Shown: positions 10,254-20,561 of the stretch, in pieces | Layout: each line of letters starts with the position of its first letter | Numbering within the stretch: position 1 is the stretch's first letter | From: Albula goreensis | Lineage: Eukaryota; Chordata; Actinopteri; Albuliformes; Albulidae | Assembly (NCBI GenBank): GCA_022829145.1 | Contig: CM040753.1 | Coordinates: 11,167,884 to 11,231,883, forward strand | Direction: 5' to 3' | Length of the DNA: 64,000 nt | Program-made: the position numbers and the translations under genes | Notes under the pieces: generated by a model | What the model was told of the DNA's origin: nothing | Seen by the model: the letters and a program-made list of their open reading frames with translations, nothing else | The model's database searches: none

Positions 10254-10655
10254 CTCATTTTGCATTTTGACAGACGGCCTCCCTCAGAGAGCAGGGTCAA
10301 GGCCTGGATCCTGAAGCAGGGCTGGAAGGGAAACCGTCCACGCTGTGGAAAGGTCCTGGGCCGATGGAAGCCAGCTGGCGAGGTGGGGACGGTTGGGGAC
10401 AACAAATATGTGAAGAAAAAGTTGAAGTCCCAGAAATGGAAAGGCCTCTGCATAAAGGACATGGGGGACATGGGCCTCGGTGAGGCAGCCACAAGACCAT
10501 TTTCTCAGGGGGAGGTGGTCTTTGACAACCACGGCCGGCAGGTCTCCAGGGCGGAGGGGCTTGCGACCCACATGGGCACTGGGGACAAGGACACCGGCTA
10601 TATGTTCTTTTACAAGGACAGCAAAGGGAACCCGAAGTGGAATCGGCCACCATAA
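10254..10655 (+). pseudogene. KMT5A-like SET domain exon joined to the recombinase gene
   Basis: After a polypyrimidine tract and a TTTACAG acceptor, the exon encodes RRPPSESRVKAWILKQGW, then KVLGRWKPAGEVGTVGDNKY, QKWKGLCIKDMGDMGLGEAA, TRPFSQGEVVFDNHGRQVSR and DKDTGYMFFYKDSKG. G.G..A...F..G..V..Y.G followed by TGYMFFY is the start of a KMT5A-like SET domain. Here the Tyr of DYHG reads FDNHG and the downstream NHS and Y-containing motifs are absent, because the frame ends at a TAA (10,653). A perfect 7-bp tandem duplication (CATTTTG twice, 10,256-10,269) breaks the frame from the upstream exon. It is a non-functional methyltransferase fragment. Confidence 0.6.
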
Positions 10656-11744
10656 AAGGGCATTTAATTGCTTTGGTGTGGGAAAGATGTATTTTGATCC
10701 TTCAGTGTCGACTCTTCATATCATTGTAACAGTGGGATTAAAACGCACATCATTTTAACAGCAATTACCCTGGACATGGAGGGAATGACAGTGAGAAAGG
10801 TGAAGAGGGAGGATGGAGGACATTTAGGAACACAAGAGAAAAGAAAACATTTTAAATGCATTCTTTGTCTTTACTTTGGAAAGCTTGTATTTATGATACA
10901 GGGGATTAAAAAAAGAAAGGTAAACGTTTTTTTCAGCTGGAAGGAAGGCAGGCTAACAGGACTGTCACACCCGCACACATTCTAAGATGTTTTACTTTCC
11001 TGCTAGTATAACAACCTGTCAACCAAAGCCAAAAATAGAAGGGGCTACATTTTATTTCAAATCATACCAGTAAAGAAGGCCCAGAATGTATAGCTGCAGT
11101 CTTTATTCCAATCCTGTAGGTAAGGAAGATGTAACATTGTTTTGTTTATTGCAATTCTGAAACAAGGTTTCCAAAGCTTGTCCTTCTGCAGACATCAGAG
11201 AAAGAGCTGCAGAGTTGCTAAAAAATAATTGAAATGACCTAGTCTGGCCTCAAGTCTGAGGACTGTAGTCCACAGTTGTCGCACAAATAAAAAAAATATT
11301 AAACAGTTGGCGACCCAGAGTACCAAAGAAAAAGAAATTTACTCCACAACCATCCGTTGTTAATTACAAACAACCTATGAAAAAAGACAGCTTGACCAGC
11401 GCACAGATTACATAGGTTTGACTTTTTTTTTTCCCTCCCTGTACATGCACAAGGTATTTACAGTGTTGTCCAATGGAAAGAGGTTCTATATACCTATATG
11501 TATATACCTATATGTGTTCAAAAGACAATAGATTAAAACAGTAAAGCAATCAGGAGATGGGACTTGGGATAGACAGAAAGACAATAAAGACAAAGCCAAC
11601 AAATATTTGGGATTTTGTCTGTGAGCTCTATTGAGAGACTACAGAAGGCAGGCAGCCCTGGATGGGTATACCAATTCATAGTTCCCAAATTACCAGCTAG
11701 ATAGCATGTTAGCACATGCAGACTACGACATTAAGTTCTACATG

Positions 11745-11935
11745 TACAAAATCTTGAATTGTAGAGAGACTAAGGGAGGAGAGGAAGAAGGCAAAGAAGA
11801 AAAAGGATAAATACAATGGGGTGAACTCAGAAAGCACTGACTCAGACTCAGAAAACGAGCCTTTTGATGAAGAGCAACACGCACAGATTACAAAGGTTTG
11901 GCATACAGCCACACCATTTGGCATACAGCCAATGT
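11745..11935 (+). pseudogene. CLINT1-like fragment in duplication copy A
   Basis: The frame contains EERKKAKKNKDKYVGV-like sequence: REEREEGKEEKDKYNGVNSE, then STDSDSENEPFDEEQHAQIT. The first part matches the linker after the ENTH domain of CLINT1. The acidic Ser/Asp part is not one I recognise from CLINT1. The same sequence stands at 21,375-21,560 and is there followed by KYGNPE, the start of the RBM-like piece. This suggests that the CLINT1-like and RBM-like pieces travel as one unit. Confidence 0.45.
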
Positions 11936-13060
11936 CCAGCACTGGATGGGTATACCAATTCATAGTTAGCAGATTACCAGCTAGATAGCATGTTAACATA
12001 TTTGTACATTTAAACAGATCTAACCCTGCCAAAGACAGGTGCAGAATAGAATGAGAACAATTATGTATGTAATTTAATGTTTATATGTTTACAAAAAAAA
12101 AAAAAAAAAAGTCAAATATTTCCTTCACCATGTTGATAAATAATCATTGGGGAAGACAATGTGAATGAACTTGTGGAAAAATCTATTCATCTCAAGTCAC
12201 CAGCTACCAGGTTACCAGCCAGATAGCATGTTGTAATTGATTTAACCAGCCTTCCAGTGTCATAGGTGCATTTTTGGACAAGCCTCAGAAAAAAAAAAAC
12301 ATTGTTTACATTAAATATAAATATTTCACCAACTGCACTGTTCTTTGTATGTTATTTCTGTTTTTGTTGAAAAGAGCAATAAGTGACTCTTATATTTTAG
12401 GATTCATGGGCTTTGATTGAATGTTAGGGCCCTGGCATGACAATCCATTGTATATTGTACATGTTTTTGAACATAATTCTTTAAAATAAATAAACAAACA
12501 AACAAATACATACATAACAGTTATTTAAACGACGAATTAAATCCCTGATGGTGTTTTAGGGAGTATCTCTATGTGTTATGTACATGTTAGAGTTTCCCAG
12601 TGTAAAGTTCCTGAAACGTGCTGCAAATGTAATCCACATTAAGTAACATTAGGCTTCATATTTCCCAGTGTATATTTTTTTCTTTTGTGAATGCAATGGG
12701 CTTCCTTAAGGAACAGCTGATTGTTGTGGAATGCGTAGTTACAATGTGGATCGTAGAACGTTTCCATTAATGAAACGGTACACAGTTTTCAAAAAATGAT
12801 CATTTTCTTTTTCTGCATCGATGCAGAATCTTTTACTTTGGCAGCTCTCGTCACTCAAATGTTTAGCCACTTAATGTAAACGCTAATAAATTCCTTACAG
12901 TATCACTCTTCTGCCCTCAGTATGTTGCATGCATAACGTAAAACAGTACAAAAATATAATACATTCACAATCTTCCTTATTTGAAGAAATACAAAGTAAA
13001 CCAAACGTCTGAGTCTTCAGCTAACGTGGTTTTGTACATACTGCGTCACGACCAAAACAA

Positions 13061-13290
13061 GTGAATGCTACCAAAATGCTACTTAGCTTTAGTTGTACAC
13101 AGCTTTACGTTTACAAAATTCCCAGCCACAGACTAAAACTAGAGAATGCTACGAATGCTTCCAAAATGCTACTTAGCTTTAGTTGTACACAGCTTTACGT
13201 TTACAAAATTCCCAGCTTGATAGACCCAAACAAGAGAATGCTACGAATGCTACCAAAATGGTACTTAGCTTTAGTTAGAAATGCCCAGAA
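13061..13290 (+). repeat. 90-bp tandem repeat, three units
   Basis: The unit begins GAATGCTACCAAAATGCTAC and contains TAGTTGTACACAGCTTTACG; it recurs at 13,071, 13,161 and 13,253. The period, near 90 bp, is a multiple of three, which keeps a repetitive ORF open (TQLYVYKIPS repeated). I see no sign that this ORF is a real gene. The same array appears at 15,832-16,050 and, with fewer units, at 22,676-22,800. Confidence 0.75.
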
Positions 13291-13849
13291 AACAATATAC
13301 TGTACAATTGAAAATACATATGTAATTATTACACCTGATGAACTACAGCTCTACGTGGAACTGCTAGCTTTCACATAAACAGTAGCTTCATACAGCATTC
13401 TCCAAACACAGAGAAGACCAAAACAAGAAAATGCTAAAATGCTACTTAGCTTCAGTTAGAAATGCACACAGCAGGCAGCGTTGACGTGTTTAGGCACGGA
13501 TTCACTTAGTTTAGTCACTCCAGTTTTCCGTTAACCGACGCGCCTGAACGGTCGAAAATACCGAACATTAAGATTTTTAAAAAATCAAATCAAATATTCA
13601 AAAATAAATGTGTAGTGCAAAGTCACACTTGAAAAGGTTCACATCAACATCGTATTCTCTTTGTCAATGTAAGGAATGGTAGAAACTTGTGGAGAAGCTG
13701 GAAGTGACAGAACCCTACAATGACTTGGTGAAAGAGGAGCTCAACAAAGTTGGCCTGATTATTCATTGCTGTCAGAAGCCTCTCAACAGGAAAATGTTAA
13801 TGTTGGGGTTACTGACAGACTTTCCCCTCCAGCATCACAGCAGTTTGTG

Positions 13850-16800
13850 TCTACCATCGATTGGCAAACCAATTAATCGTTACTAAGTTACCAGCTAGAT
13901 AGCAGGTTAGCACTTTTCCCTTTGAGTTGACCAACATCACGCAATGTTTGATGCATTTTACGTATCACGACTTCGTTATGTCACTGTTTTGGAGTAGCAT
14001 ACAGCACCTGGTATTCCCAGGAGTTCTCCAACCCAAGTAATATTTCCAGTTTCAACAACTGCACTGTTCACTTCGCTTTACAGATGTTCCGATTCAATCG
14101 TTGATTACACCAATGCGAAATTGATTTGCATTTACAGACAGCTCAAATGTGGATACGTTTCCATGTATGCTAAAAAAAAAAGAAACTATGCTAAAAAAGT
14201 AGCTCGCTAGCCTGTTGTGGGCTATGATTAAGTGGCTTGCTTGCCTACCGTATAGCTAGCCTGTATGTGTATGATAAAAAAAAAATTAGCTGGCGAGCCT
14301 GCTGTTGAGTATGACTGTAGCTAGCTAGCCTTTTTGTGTTCCTGGCGCTCATGATGTTCTCTTACTGCAAACTGTACATAATCTTTTGTTCCTAGTTCCT
14401 TATTTAATGAAATACAAAGTAAACCAAACACCTGAGTCTTCAGCTAACGTGGTTTTGTACATACTGCGTCACAACCAAAACAAGTGAATGCTAAAATGCT
14501 ACTTAGCTTCAGTTAGAAATGCACACAGCTGGGAGCGTTGACGTGTTAAGGCACGGATTCACTTAGTCACTCCAGTTTTCCGTTAACCGACGCCCTGGAA
14601 CGCTCAAAAATGCCGAACATTAAGATTTTCAGTGTACTGCTGTCACACTGTCACTGAAGACGAGGGTGAGAGGACACCAGATTTCTTTTATTTGTAACAT
14701 TGTGGTGTGGTAAGTAAACAAAGAAAAGGTTTTTACCAAATAAAATATATAATAATAATAAAATCAAATATTTAAAAATAAATGTACAGTGAGTAATGTA
14801 AGTCACACTTTGATTGTAGAGTGTTGCACAATCTCTGCTGTCTATTCCACAAGACTGTTATGATCCCCTTTTCATTAATTATATGGTTATTATTGCTCTT
14901 GATGTATTGAAGAGTCGCACGCATCCCTTTTTTGGAGGAGGAACGCTCCAACATCGTATTCTCTTTGTCAAGGTAAGGAATGGGAGAAGCTTGTGGAGAA
15001 GCTGAAAGTGACAGAACCTTACAATGACTTGGTGAAAGAGGAGCTCAACAGAAAGTTGGCCTGATTATTCACTGCTGTCAGAAGCCCCTCTACAGGAAAA
15101 TTTTAATGTTGGGGTTACTCACATACTTGTCCCTCCATTATCACAGCAGTCTGTCAAACCTGGATTGGCAAACCAATTCATCGTTACCAAGTTGCCCGCT
15201 AGCTAGCACGTTTGCACACTGCAAAAGGAACTGATCCTTAAATATAAGCCTGAAAACAGTGGTGTAAGCAATCTTTTTGGTACTGCATGGAAACTTTCCC
15301 TTTGAGTTGACCAACATCACGCAGTGTTTAATGCATATTCCGCATCACGACCACGTTATGTCACTGTTTTGGAGTGGAATACAGCACCTGGTATTCCCAG
15401 GAGGTCTCCAACCCAAGAAATATTACCAGTTTCAACAATTGCACTGTTCACTTCGCTATTACACCAGTGCGAAATCGATTTGCATTTACAGACAGCTCAG
15501 ATGTGGATACGTTTCCATGTATGCTAAAAAAGAAACTAACTATGCTAAAAAGTAGCTCGCTATCCTGTAGTGGGCTATGATTAAGTGGCTTGCTTGCCTA
15601 CCGTACAGCTAGCCTGTATGTGTATGATAAAAATTAGCCAGCGATCCTGCCGTCGGGTATGAATGTAGCTAGCTAGCCTTTTTGTGCTCCTGGCGCTCAT
15701 GATGTTCTCTTACTGCAAACTGTACATAATCTTTTGTTCCTGGTTCCTTATTTAATTAAATACAAAGTAAACCAAACGTCTGAGTCTTCAGCTAACGTGG
15801 TTTTGTACATACTGCGTCACAACCAAAACAAGTGAATGCTACCAAAATGCTACTTAGCATTAGTTGTACACAGCTTTACGTTTACAAAATTCCCAGCAAC
15901 AGACTAAAACTAGAGAATGCTACGAATGCTACCAAAATGCTACTTAGCTTTAGTTGTACACAGCTTTACGTTTACAAAATTCCCAGCTACAGACTAAAAC
16001 TAGAGAATGCTATGAATGCTACCAAAATGCTACTTAGCTTTAGTTAGAAATGCCCAGAAAACAATACACTGTACAATTGAAAATACATATGTAATTATTA
16101 CAGCTGATGAACTACAGCTCTACGTGGAACTGCTAGCTTTCACATAAACAGTAGCTTCATACAGCATTCTCCAAACACAGAGAACACATCAAGACCAAAA
16201 CAAGAAAATGCTAAAATGCTACTTAGCTTCAGTTAGAAATGCACACAGCTGGCAGCGTTGACGTGTTAAGGCACGGATTCACTTAGTTTAGTCACTCCAG
16301 TTTTCCGTTGACCGACGCTCTGGAACGCCCAAAAATGCCGAACATTAAGATTTTCAGTGTACTGCTGTCACACTGTCACTGGAGACGACGAGGGTGAGAG
16401 GCTATGGAACCGATTAAGGCACTTCGGACCTGATAAAAGAACAATTTTCAATCAATATGCGCATGGCAGTCTGTATGGCGGTTGGAATAGCTCGACACAA
16501 TGAAAACTCTCGCGTGATTTGTCTGAGGACTTCCAGACTACATCATTTAGTTATACATGTACGAAATCTTGCCATGAGGGACATTAGGGCGTTTACTGGA
16601 ACACATTAATGTTGGGGTTACTCACATACTTGCCCCTCCAGTATCACAGCCGTCTGTGTCAAACCTGGATTGGCAAGCCAATTCATCGTTACCAAGTTAC
16701 CCGCTATATAGCACGTTAGCACAGTGCAAAAGGAACTGATCCTTTATTATAGGCCTGAAAACAGTTGTGTAAGCAATCTTTTTGATACTGCATGGAAACT
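13850..16800 (+). repeat. Higher-order repeat region with shared modules
   Basis: Modules repeat in the same order. The module starting GAGTCTTCAGCTAACGTGG occurs at about 13,010, 14,440, 15,780, 22,622 and 24,084. A module with CTCCAGTTTTCCGTTAACCGACG occurs near 13,525, 14,570, 16,295, 23,040 and 24,217. One with CTTTGAGTTGACCAACATCACGC occurs near 13,920, 15,300 and 16,805. AGCTAGCTAGCC-rich stretches separate them. The ORF MEKLEVTEPYNDLVKEELNK (13,689) and its relatives near 15,000 and 23,210 belong to one module; I do not recognise the protein. The region looks like a satellite-like expansion rather than a gene cluster. Confidence 0.6.
15832..16050 (+). repeat. 90-bp tandem repeat, second array
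   Basis: Three units start at 15,842, 15,932 and 16,022, exactly 90 bp apart, with the same sequence as at 13,061. Units within this array are closer to one another than to most units of the first array, which suggests local homogenisation. Confidence 0.75.
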
Positions 16801-16904
16801 TTCCCTTTGAGCTGACCAACATCACGCAATGTTTGATGCATATTCAGTATCAGGACCTCGTTATGTCATTGTTTTGGAGTACCATACAGCATCTGGTATA
16901 TACC

Positions 16905-17030
16905 AGGTATATATTTTCCCTCTCCAGTGCATGTGGTTTTGGCCTCCTACAATAGCCAAATCATCAGTCTTTGTGTATCATTCTAGGAGGCCTAAACCAC
17001 ATGCATAGCAAAGGAAAAAAATATACACCT
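16905..17030. mobile_element. Palindromic MITE of 126 bp
   Basis: The left arm has CCAGTGCATGTGGTTTTGGC and CTCCTA. The right arm has its inverted partner, TAGGAGGCCTAAACCACATGC, followed by AAAAAAATATACAC against the left GTATATATTTT. The arms are about 45 bp with a short loop, so the RNA or single strand would fold into a near-complete hairpin. A half copy lies at 26,424-26,490. No coding capacity. Confidence 0.7.
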
Positions 17031-17612
17031 CACAGTTGTATGAGTGATGTTTACAGTACATGTTGATTTTTTTTTTTTTTTTTGTAATTATTATTGCAGC
17101 CCTGGAATTTCAGGAATTTTTGTTTAAACTTTTTATTTTTCACAATGACTGCATGCAAAGATATAGAAAAAAATAAAGGATATTGAAGCAAATTGCTGCA
17201 TATCTGATTCATTCCTGTTACATATACTTTAGTACAGTCAATAAAGTAAAAAGGTGTTATTCTTATTCTATAATGAAGTACTGATCTATGTGAAAAAGCA
17301 TTCAAACTTCAAAGATAAATGTTCAGTCATGTAATGCGAGTGAGAATTATTGCCTCTGTTATGGTCGAATGAGCTTCTTTTGAGACATGTATGAAGTGTT
17401 TTGGGGGTTTGAGTGAGTTTTGGAGGTGAGATGAACGGTTTTGCCAGGATGCATGGTTGTAATGCAGACTGTATGAAGAGTTTTGAAAACGTTGCTTCAG
17501 TCTTGACCGATGCTTGTTAGCAGTTCCCACTACCGGAAATGAGTCTATTGACAAAAACGAGAAGAAACAAGCGTAAAACAAGAACATGTCTTTATTAAAG
17601 AAATACCATACA

Positions 17613-18330
17613 TTTGTTTAGACCCATTGTAGAGCTGCTCCCAGATGGATCGCTTGGGAGCACAGCCAGTCAGGGAGGGAAGGAGGGAAGTCCCGGGACC
17701 AGAACTAGAAAAAAAAAAAAAAACCAGATGGTTAATAATATGTTATTACCATATGGGGAGCAGGCAACACACTATCTCACATCTCATATCATGTGCACAA
17801 GGGTACTTACACGGAGTCGCCAGCCAGCCGCTGGAGCAGGGCTGAACCTCTGACCACGTTCCCCGCCTCCCACATTCTATAATGCTTCTCCGCAGTGGTT
17901 GTTAAGTGGGTGAGGTAGTCGGCCACCAAGGACTTGTCCGCATTGGTACATATGACAAAAGTGTAGATTTAGACATCAATACAAAAAGTACAAAAATCGT
18001 TCCATCTAAAAAGCTCGATGAGCCATCTGGCTCGTGACCTTGGGCCAGTTGTACCGATGACAAAAGTGTGGATTTGTACCTGGAACCACTGTCAACAGAA
18101 TAAAAAACAAAAGCAAGTCGTAAACTCCTTGCTCTGGTATTGAAAACTACTTTAAAAGTCATTATCACAGGGAAATGTTTTCTACTAGGTCTTACCGCCT
18201 CCTCCTGGCTGAGTGCAAAGCTTGCCACCTGTGTGGAAGCAGTCTTGTGCTCAACCACTGTGATCACAATGTGGCCAGCAACCGCCTTCCTTGACCTGCG
18301 CAAGAAAGACATGAGGAGCCTCACACAAGG
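17613..18330 (-). pseudogene. Tyrosine-recombinase fragment, reverse copy
   Basis: On the minus strand, an exon at 18,330-18,196 (acceptor ACTCAG, donor GTAAGA) encodes RLLMSFLRRSRKAVAGHIVI, then TVVEHKTASTQVASFALSQE. VEHKTA is the catalytic Lys/His-region motif of this recombinase family. Next, 17,948-17,855 encodes TNADKSLVADYLTHLTTTAE, then KHYRMWEAGNV, the exon with the nucleophilic Tyr. A diverged piece of the WLVDLQSN tail sits at 17,690-17,625 after a gap. The KPIHNAS exon that should lie between the two is missing. This copy is more diverged than the plus-strand copies and is likely older. Confidence 0.55.
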
Positions 18331-19244
18331 CTGAGTCCTTACGGCCAAAAAAAGAATCTTTAATAAAAAAAATGTTAAAGCTCATCCACTTTATTGTTAA
18401 CTGATCTCACTTAAGAGATGTACCAGACAGAACATAGAATCCCTCTTTAAGTGAACACTTAAGAGATGTGACAGAACACACACACAAACACACACACTCT
18501 AATCAATCCTCCAGAGCGAAACGGGTTTTTATGAATTAAGTGAACGAAGTGAATTTTAATGTAAATCTATGATTAATAATTTACATCAAGTTAAGTGGCC
18601 ATTGTGAGCAAAACAATCAAGCAGAATTAAGCTGCTGAGAATTAAAATGTTATGACTATAAGAATCCTTTGGTCAGTTCAGATCCCTACAATACCAGCTT
18701 AAGTACTTTTTTTGTAATGCAGACTGTATGAAGAGTTTTGAAAAAGTGGCTTCAGTCTTGACTTGTTAGCAGTTCCCGATCTCAGTCTTTCAGCTCAGCA
18801 TTCATTTCTCTGTTAAAAGAAAGCATAATCATAAATGCCTTCAACTAATGTATAATATTTTCATACTATACACATTGTATTACCATGCATCTAAAGAGCA
18901 CACTGACCTTTGCATTAATTTGTCAAGGAAATAAGGTTACCAAATCAATAGAGTATAACAAATAGGCATAGGGTTAAGTAAGATAAGGTAAGTAAACTTA
19001 CTTTTAGGATTGAGATATATCCTCCCCAGTGGTTTCTGAATGCATTTTTAACATAATTTTTGAAGGTGTCCTCATGAGTGAGCCGACGCTGGGGCTTTTT
19101 CTGAAATTAACATGCTGATCATCATATTTGAACCAACTCTGGTCTGTATTTTCATCATCAGCAACATGGATTTCTTTCTCCTCTCCCTGTTCCTGCTCCT
19201 CCGGCCCCTGCTGTGCCTCTTCCTCAGCCTGCTACTCCTCCCCC

Positions 19245-19430
19245 TTTCCCTGTTGTGCTTCTTCCTCTACCTGCTGCTCCTCCTGCTCTCTCTGTTGTGC
19301 TTCTTCTTCTACCTGTTGGTCCTCCTGCTGCTCCTCCTGCTCTCTCTGTTGTGCTTCTTCCTCTACCTGCTCCTCCTGCTCTCTCTGTTGTGCTTCTTCC
19401 TCTACCTGCTCCTCCTGCTCTCCTGTCACT
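19245..19430. repeat. Minisatellite of 39-42 bp units
   Basis: CTGTTGTGCTTCTTCCTCTA recurs about every 39-45 bp, with variable numbers of CTC codon-like units between. On the minus strand it encodes repeats of EEQVEEEAQQREQ; on the plus strand, Leu-rich frames. Because all units are multiples of three bases, long ORFs stay open on both strands. No flanking domain points to a real protein. Confidence 0.7.
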
Positions 19431-19924
19431 CACAGTGCTGTGGCTGTCACTCACTCATGCTTCTCCACCCTCTGAGCCTTGACCCCCCAAAGGGAGGGGG
19501 GGGGGCAAGACTCTGGCCGCTCTGCCCCTGGGGCCGCACCCCCATAGGAGCGGGTGGCAGGTAGGCCGGCGTGCCAGGCCCATATGCTTGTCTGTGACAT
19601 TGGGCCATCCCCACACCCACCCACCCCCCGCCCATGCCGGAGTACAAAACAATTACGTGCACACGCAAAAAAAAAGACAAAAAAAAAAAAAAGGTAGAGA
19701 GGAGGGCCCCAGGTGTTTGGTGCAAACCTGGGGGAGATGGCTCCAATCAAAAGTACCGAAAGGATCATTGGTTAACCGAGTGCGGGAGGTCATGCGGTAC
19801 ATTCAAGGTGCTGAAAGGATTGCTCCCAAAAACAAAAAGAACATCAAGTAGCCATGTTTCCTGTAATCGCTCCGACACTTGGTCATTTCCCATCTCCAAG
19901 GCGGTGCCTTGGACTCTAGCTCCT

Positions 19925-20073
19925 GGCATTGGGTTCATCGTCGTAGAGCACAGGCGTACTTTCAACATGTGGAGGAGGAAGACTATGCCTCTGATGGCCA
20001 TTTCTTCATCTCCAACACGGGGAAACCCATCCATAATGCCTCAAACAACCTGGAGCAGTTGCACAACAAGTGT
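19925..20073 (+). pseudogene. Tyrosine-recombinase middle exon (copy 4)
   Basis: The frame reads RRRAQAYFQHVEEEDYASDG, then HFFISNTGKPIHNASNNLEQ and LHNK. This is a better preserved version of the region at 480-592. FFxSNTGKPIHNASN is the family's conserved stretch before the final catalytic exon. The exon continues into a TGTGTAAACC sequence in place of the expected GTGAGT donor, which is one change away and would weaken splicing. The next exon lies at 20,306. Confidence 0.55.
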
Positions 20074-20305
20074 GTAAACCATGACTATTTCAGCAATGTT
20101 CTAACATATGACGCATATATTATGATAACACACTACACAGTAAGAGTGTACTGTGCAATGGACATGTTATGCTTTACGTTCACCTGTCTTTCGGATAGTT
20201 TTTAAGTTTGTGTAAGAGTCTGGTTTTATTTCTCCCGTTTTTCAAATGCTCTGAATGATTTTTGTACTTTTTGTATTGATGTCTAAATCTACACTTTTGT
20301 CATAG

Positions 20306-20540
20306 GTACCGATGCGGACAAGTCCTTGGAGGCCGACTACCTCAACCACTCGACAGCCACTGCGGAGAAGCATTATAGAATGCGGGAGGCAGGGAATGTG
20401 GCACTTAGTCATATCCCGTCTCCTTGGCTGGTGGATCTCCAGAGCAATCCATCCGGGAGCAACTTGCTGGGGGCACGAGCGTTATTGCAATGACTGGTGG
20501 CGCCACGAGCAGCTGAAGCTTAGAGGGCAGCACGTTCTGT
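20306..20540 (+). pseudogene. Tyrosine-recombinase C-terminal exon (copy 4)
   Basis: The acceptor catag ends at 20,305 and the GTGAGT donor starts at 20,541. The body reads TDADKSLEADYLNHSTATAE, then KHYRMREAGNVALS and SPWLVDLQSNPSGSN. The tail CNDWWRHEQLKLRGQHVL is in another frame, so a small indel near 20,465-20,480 breaks it. As at 1,010, the exon is followed directly by the large duplicated block and lacks the SET exon. Confidence 0.55.
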
Positions 20541-20561
20541 GTGAGTATACCTGAAAGACTT

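Larger units (their letters stand above)
10939..13805 (+). repeat. Large direct duplication, copy A
   Basis: This block aligns by eye almost base for base with 20,562-23,316. Anchors at 10,950, 12,520, 12,750, 13,420 and 13,680 recur at offsets that drift from about 9,620 to 9,515. Within it are an RBM-like piece (11,310-11,400), a CLINT1-like piece (11,745-11,935), the GGATGGGTATACC motif twice, poly(A) tracts, a three-unit 90-bp repeat, and an ORF of unknown nature (13,689-13,886). Copies differ by point changes, a short insertion near 11,424-11,445 and repeat-number changes. Confidence 0.85.

Noticed and set aside
11533-12032. Minus-strand ORFs starting MLTCYLAGNL at several places
   Set aside because: They are antisense translations of the recurring GGATGGGTATACC repeat and neighbouring fragments.
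13061-13378. ORF of 105 codons with TQLYVYKIPS repeats
   Set aside because: It is explained by a 90-bp tandem repeat whose length is a multiple of three; no conserved domain and no consistent splice context.
13061-16050. CRISPR-like regularly spaced repeats
   Set aside because: Units are contiguous 90-bp tandem copies without unique spacers, in a vertebrate genome.
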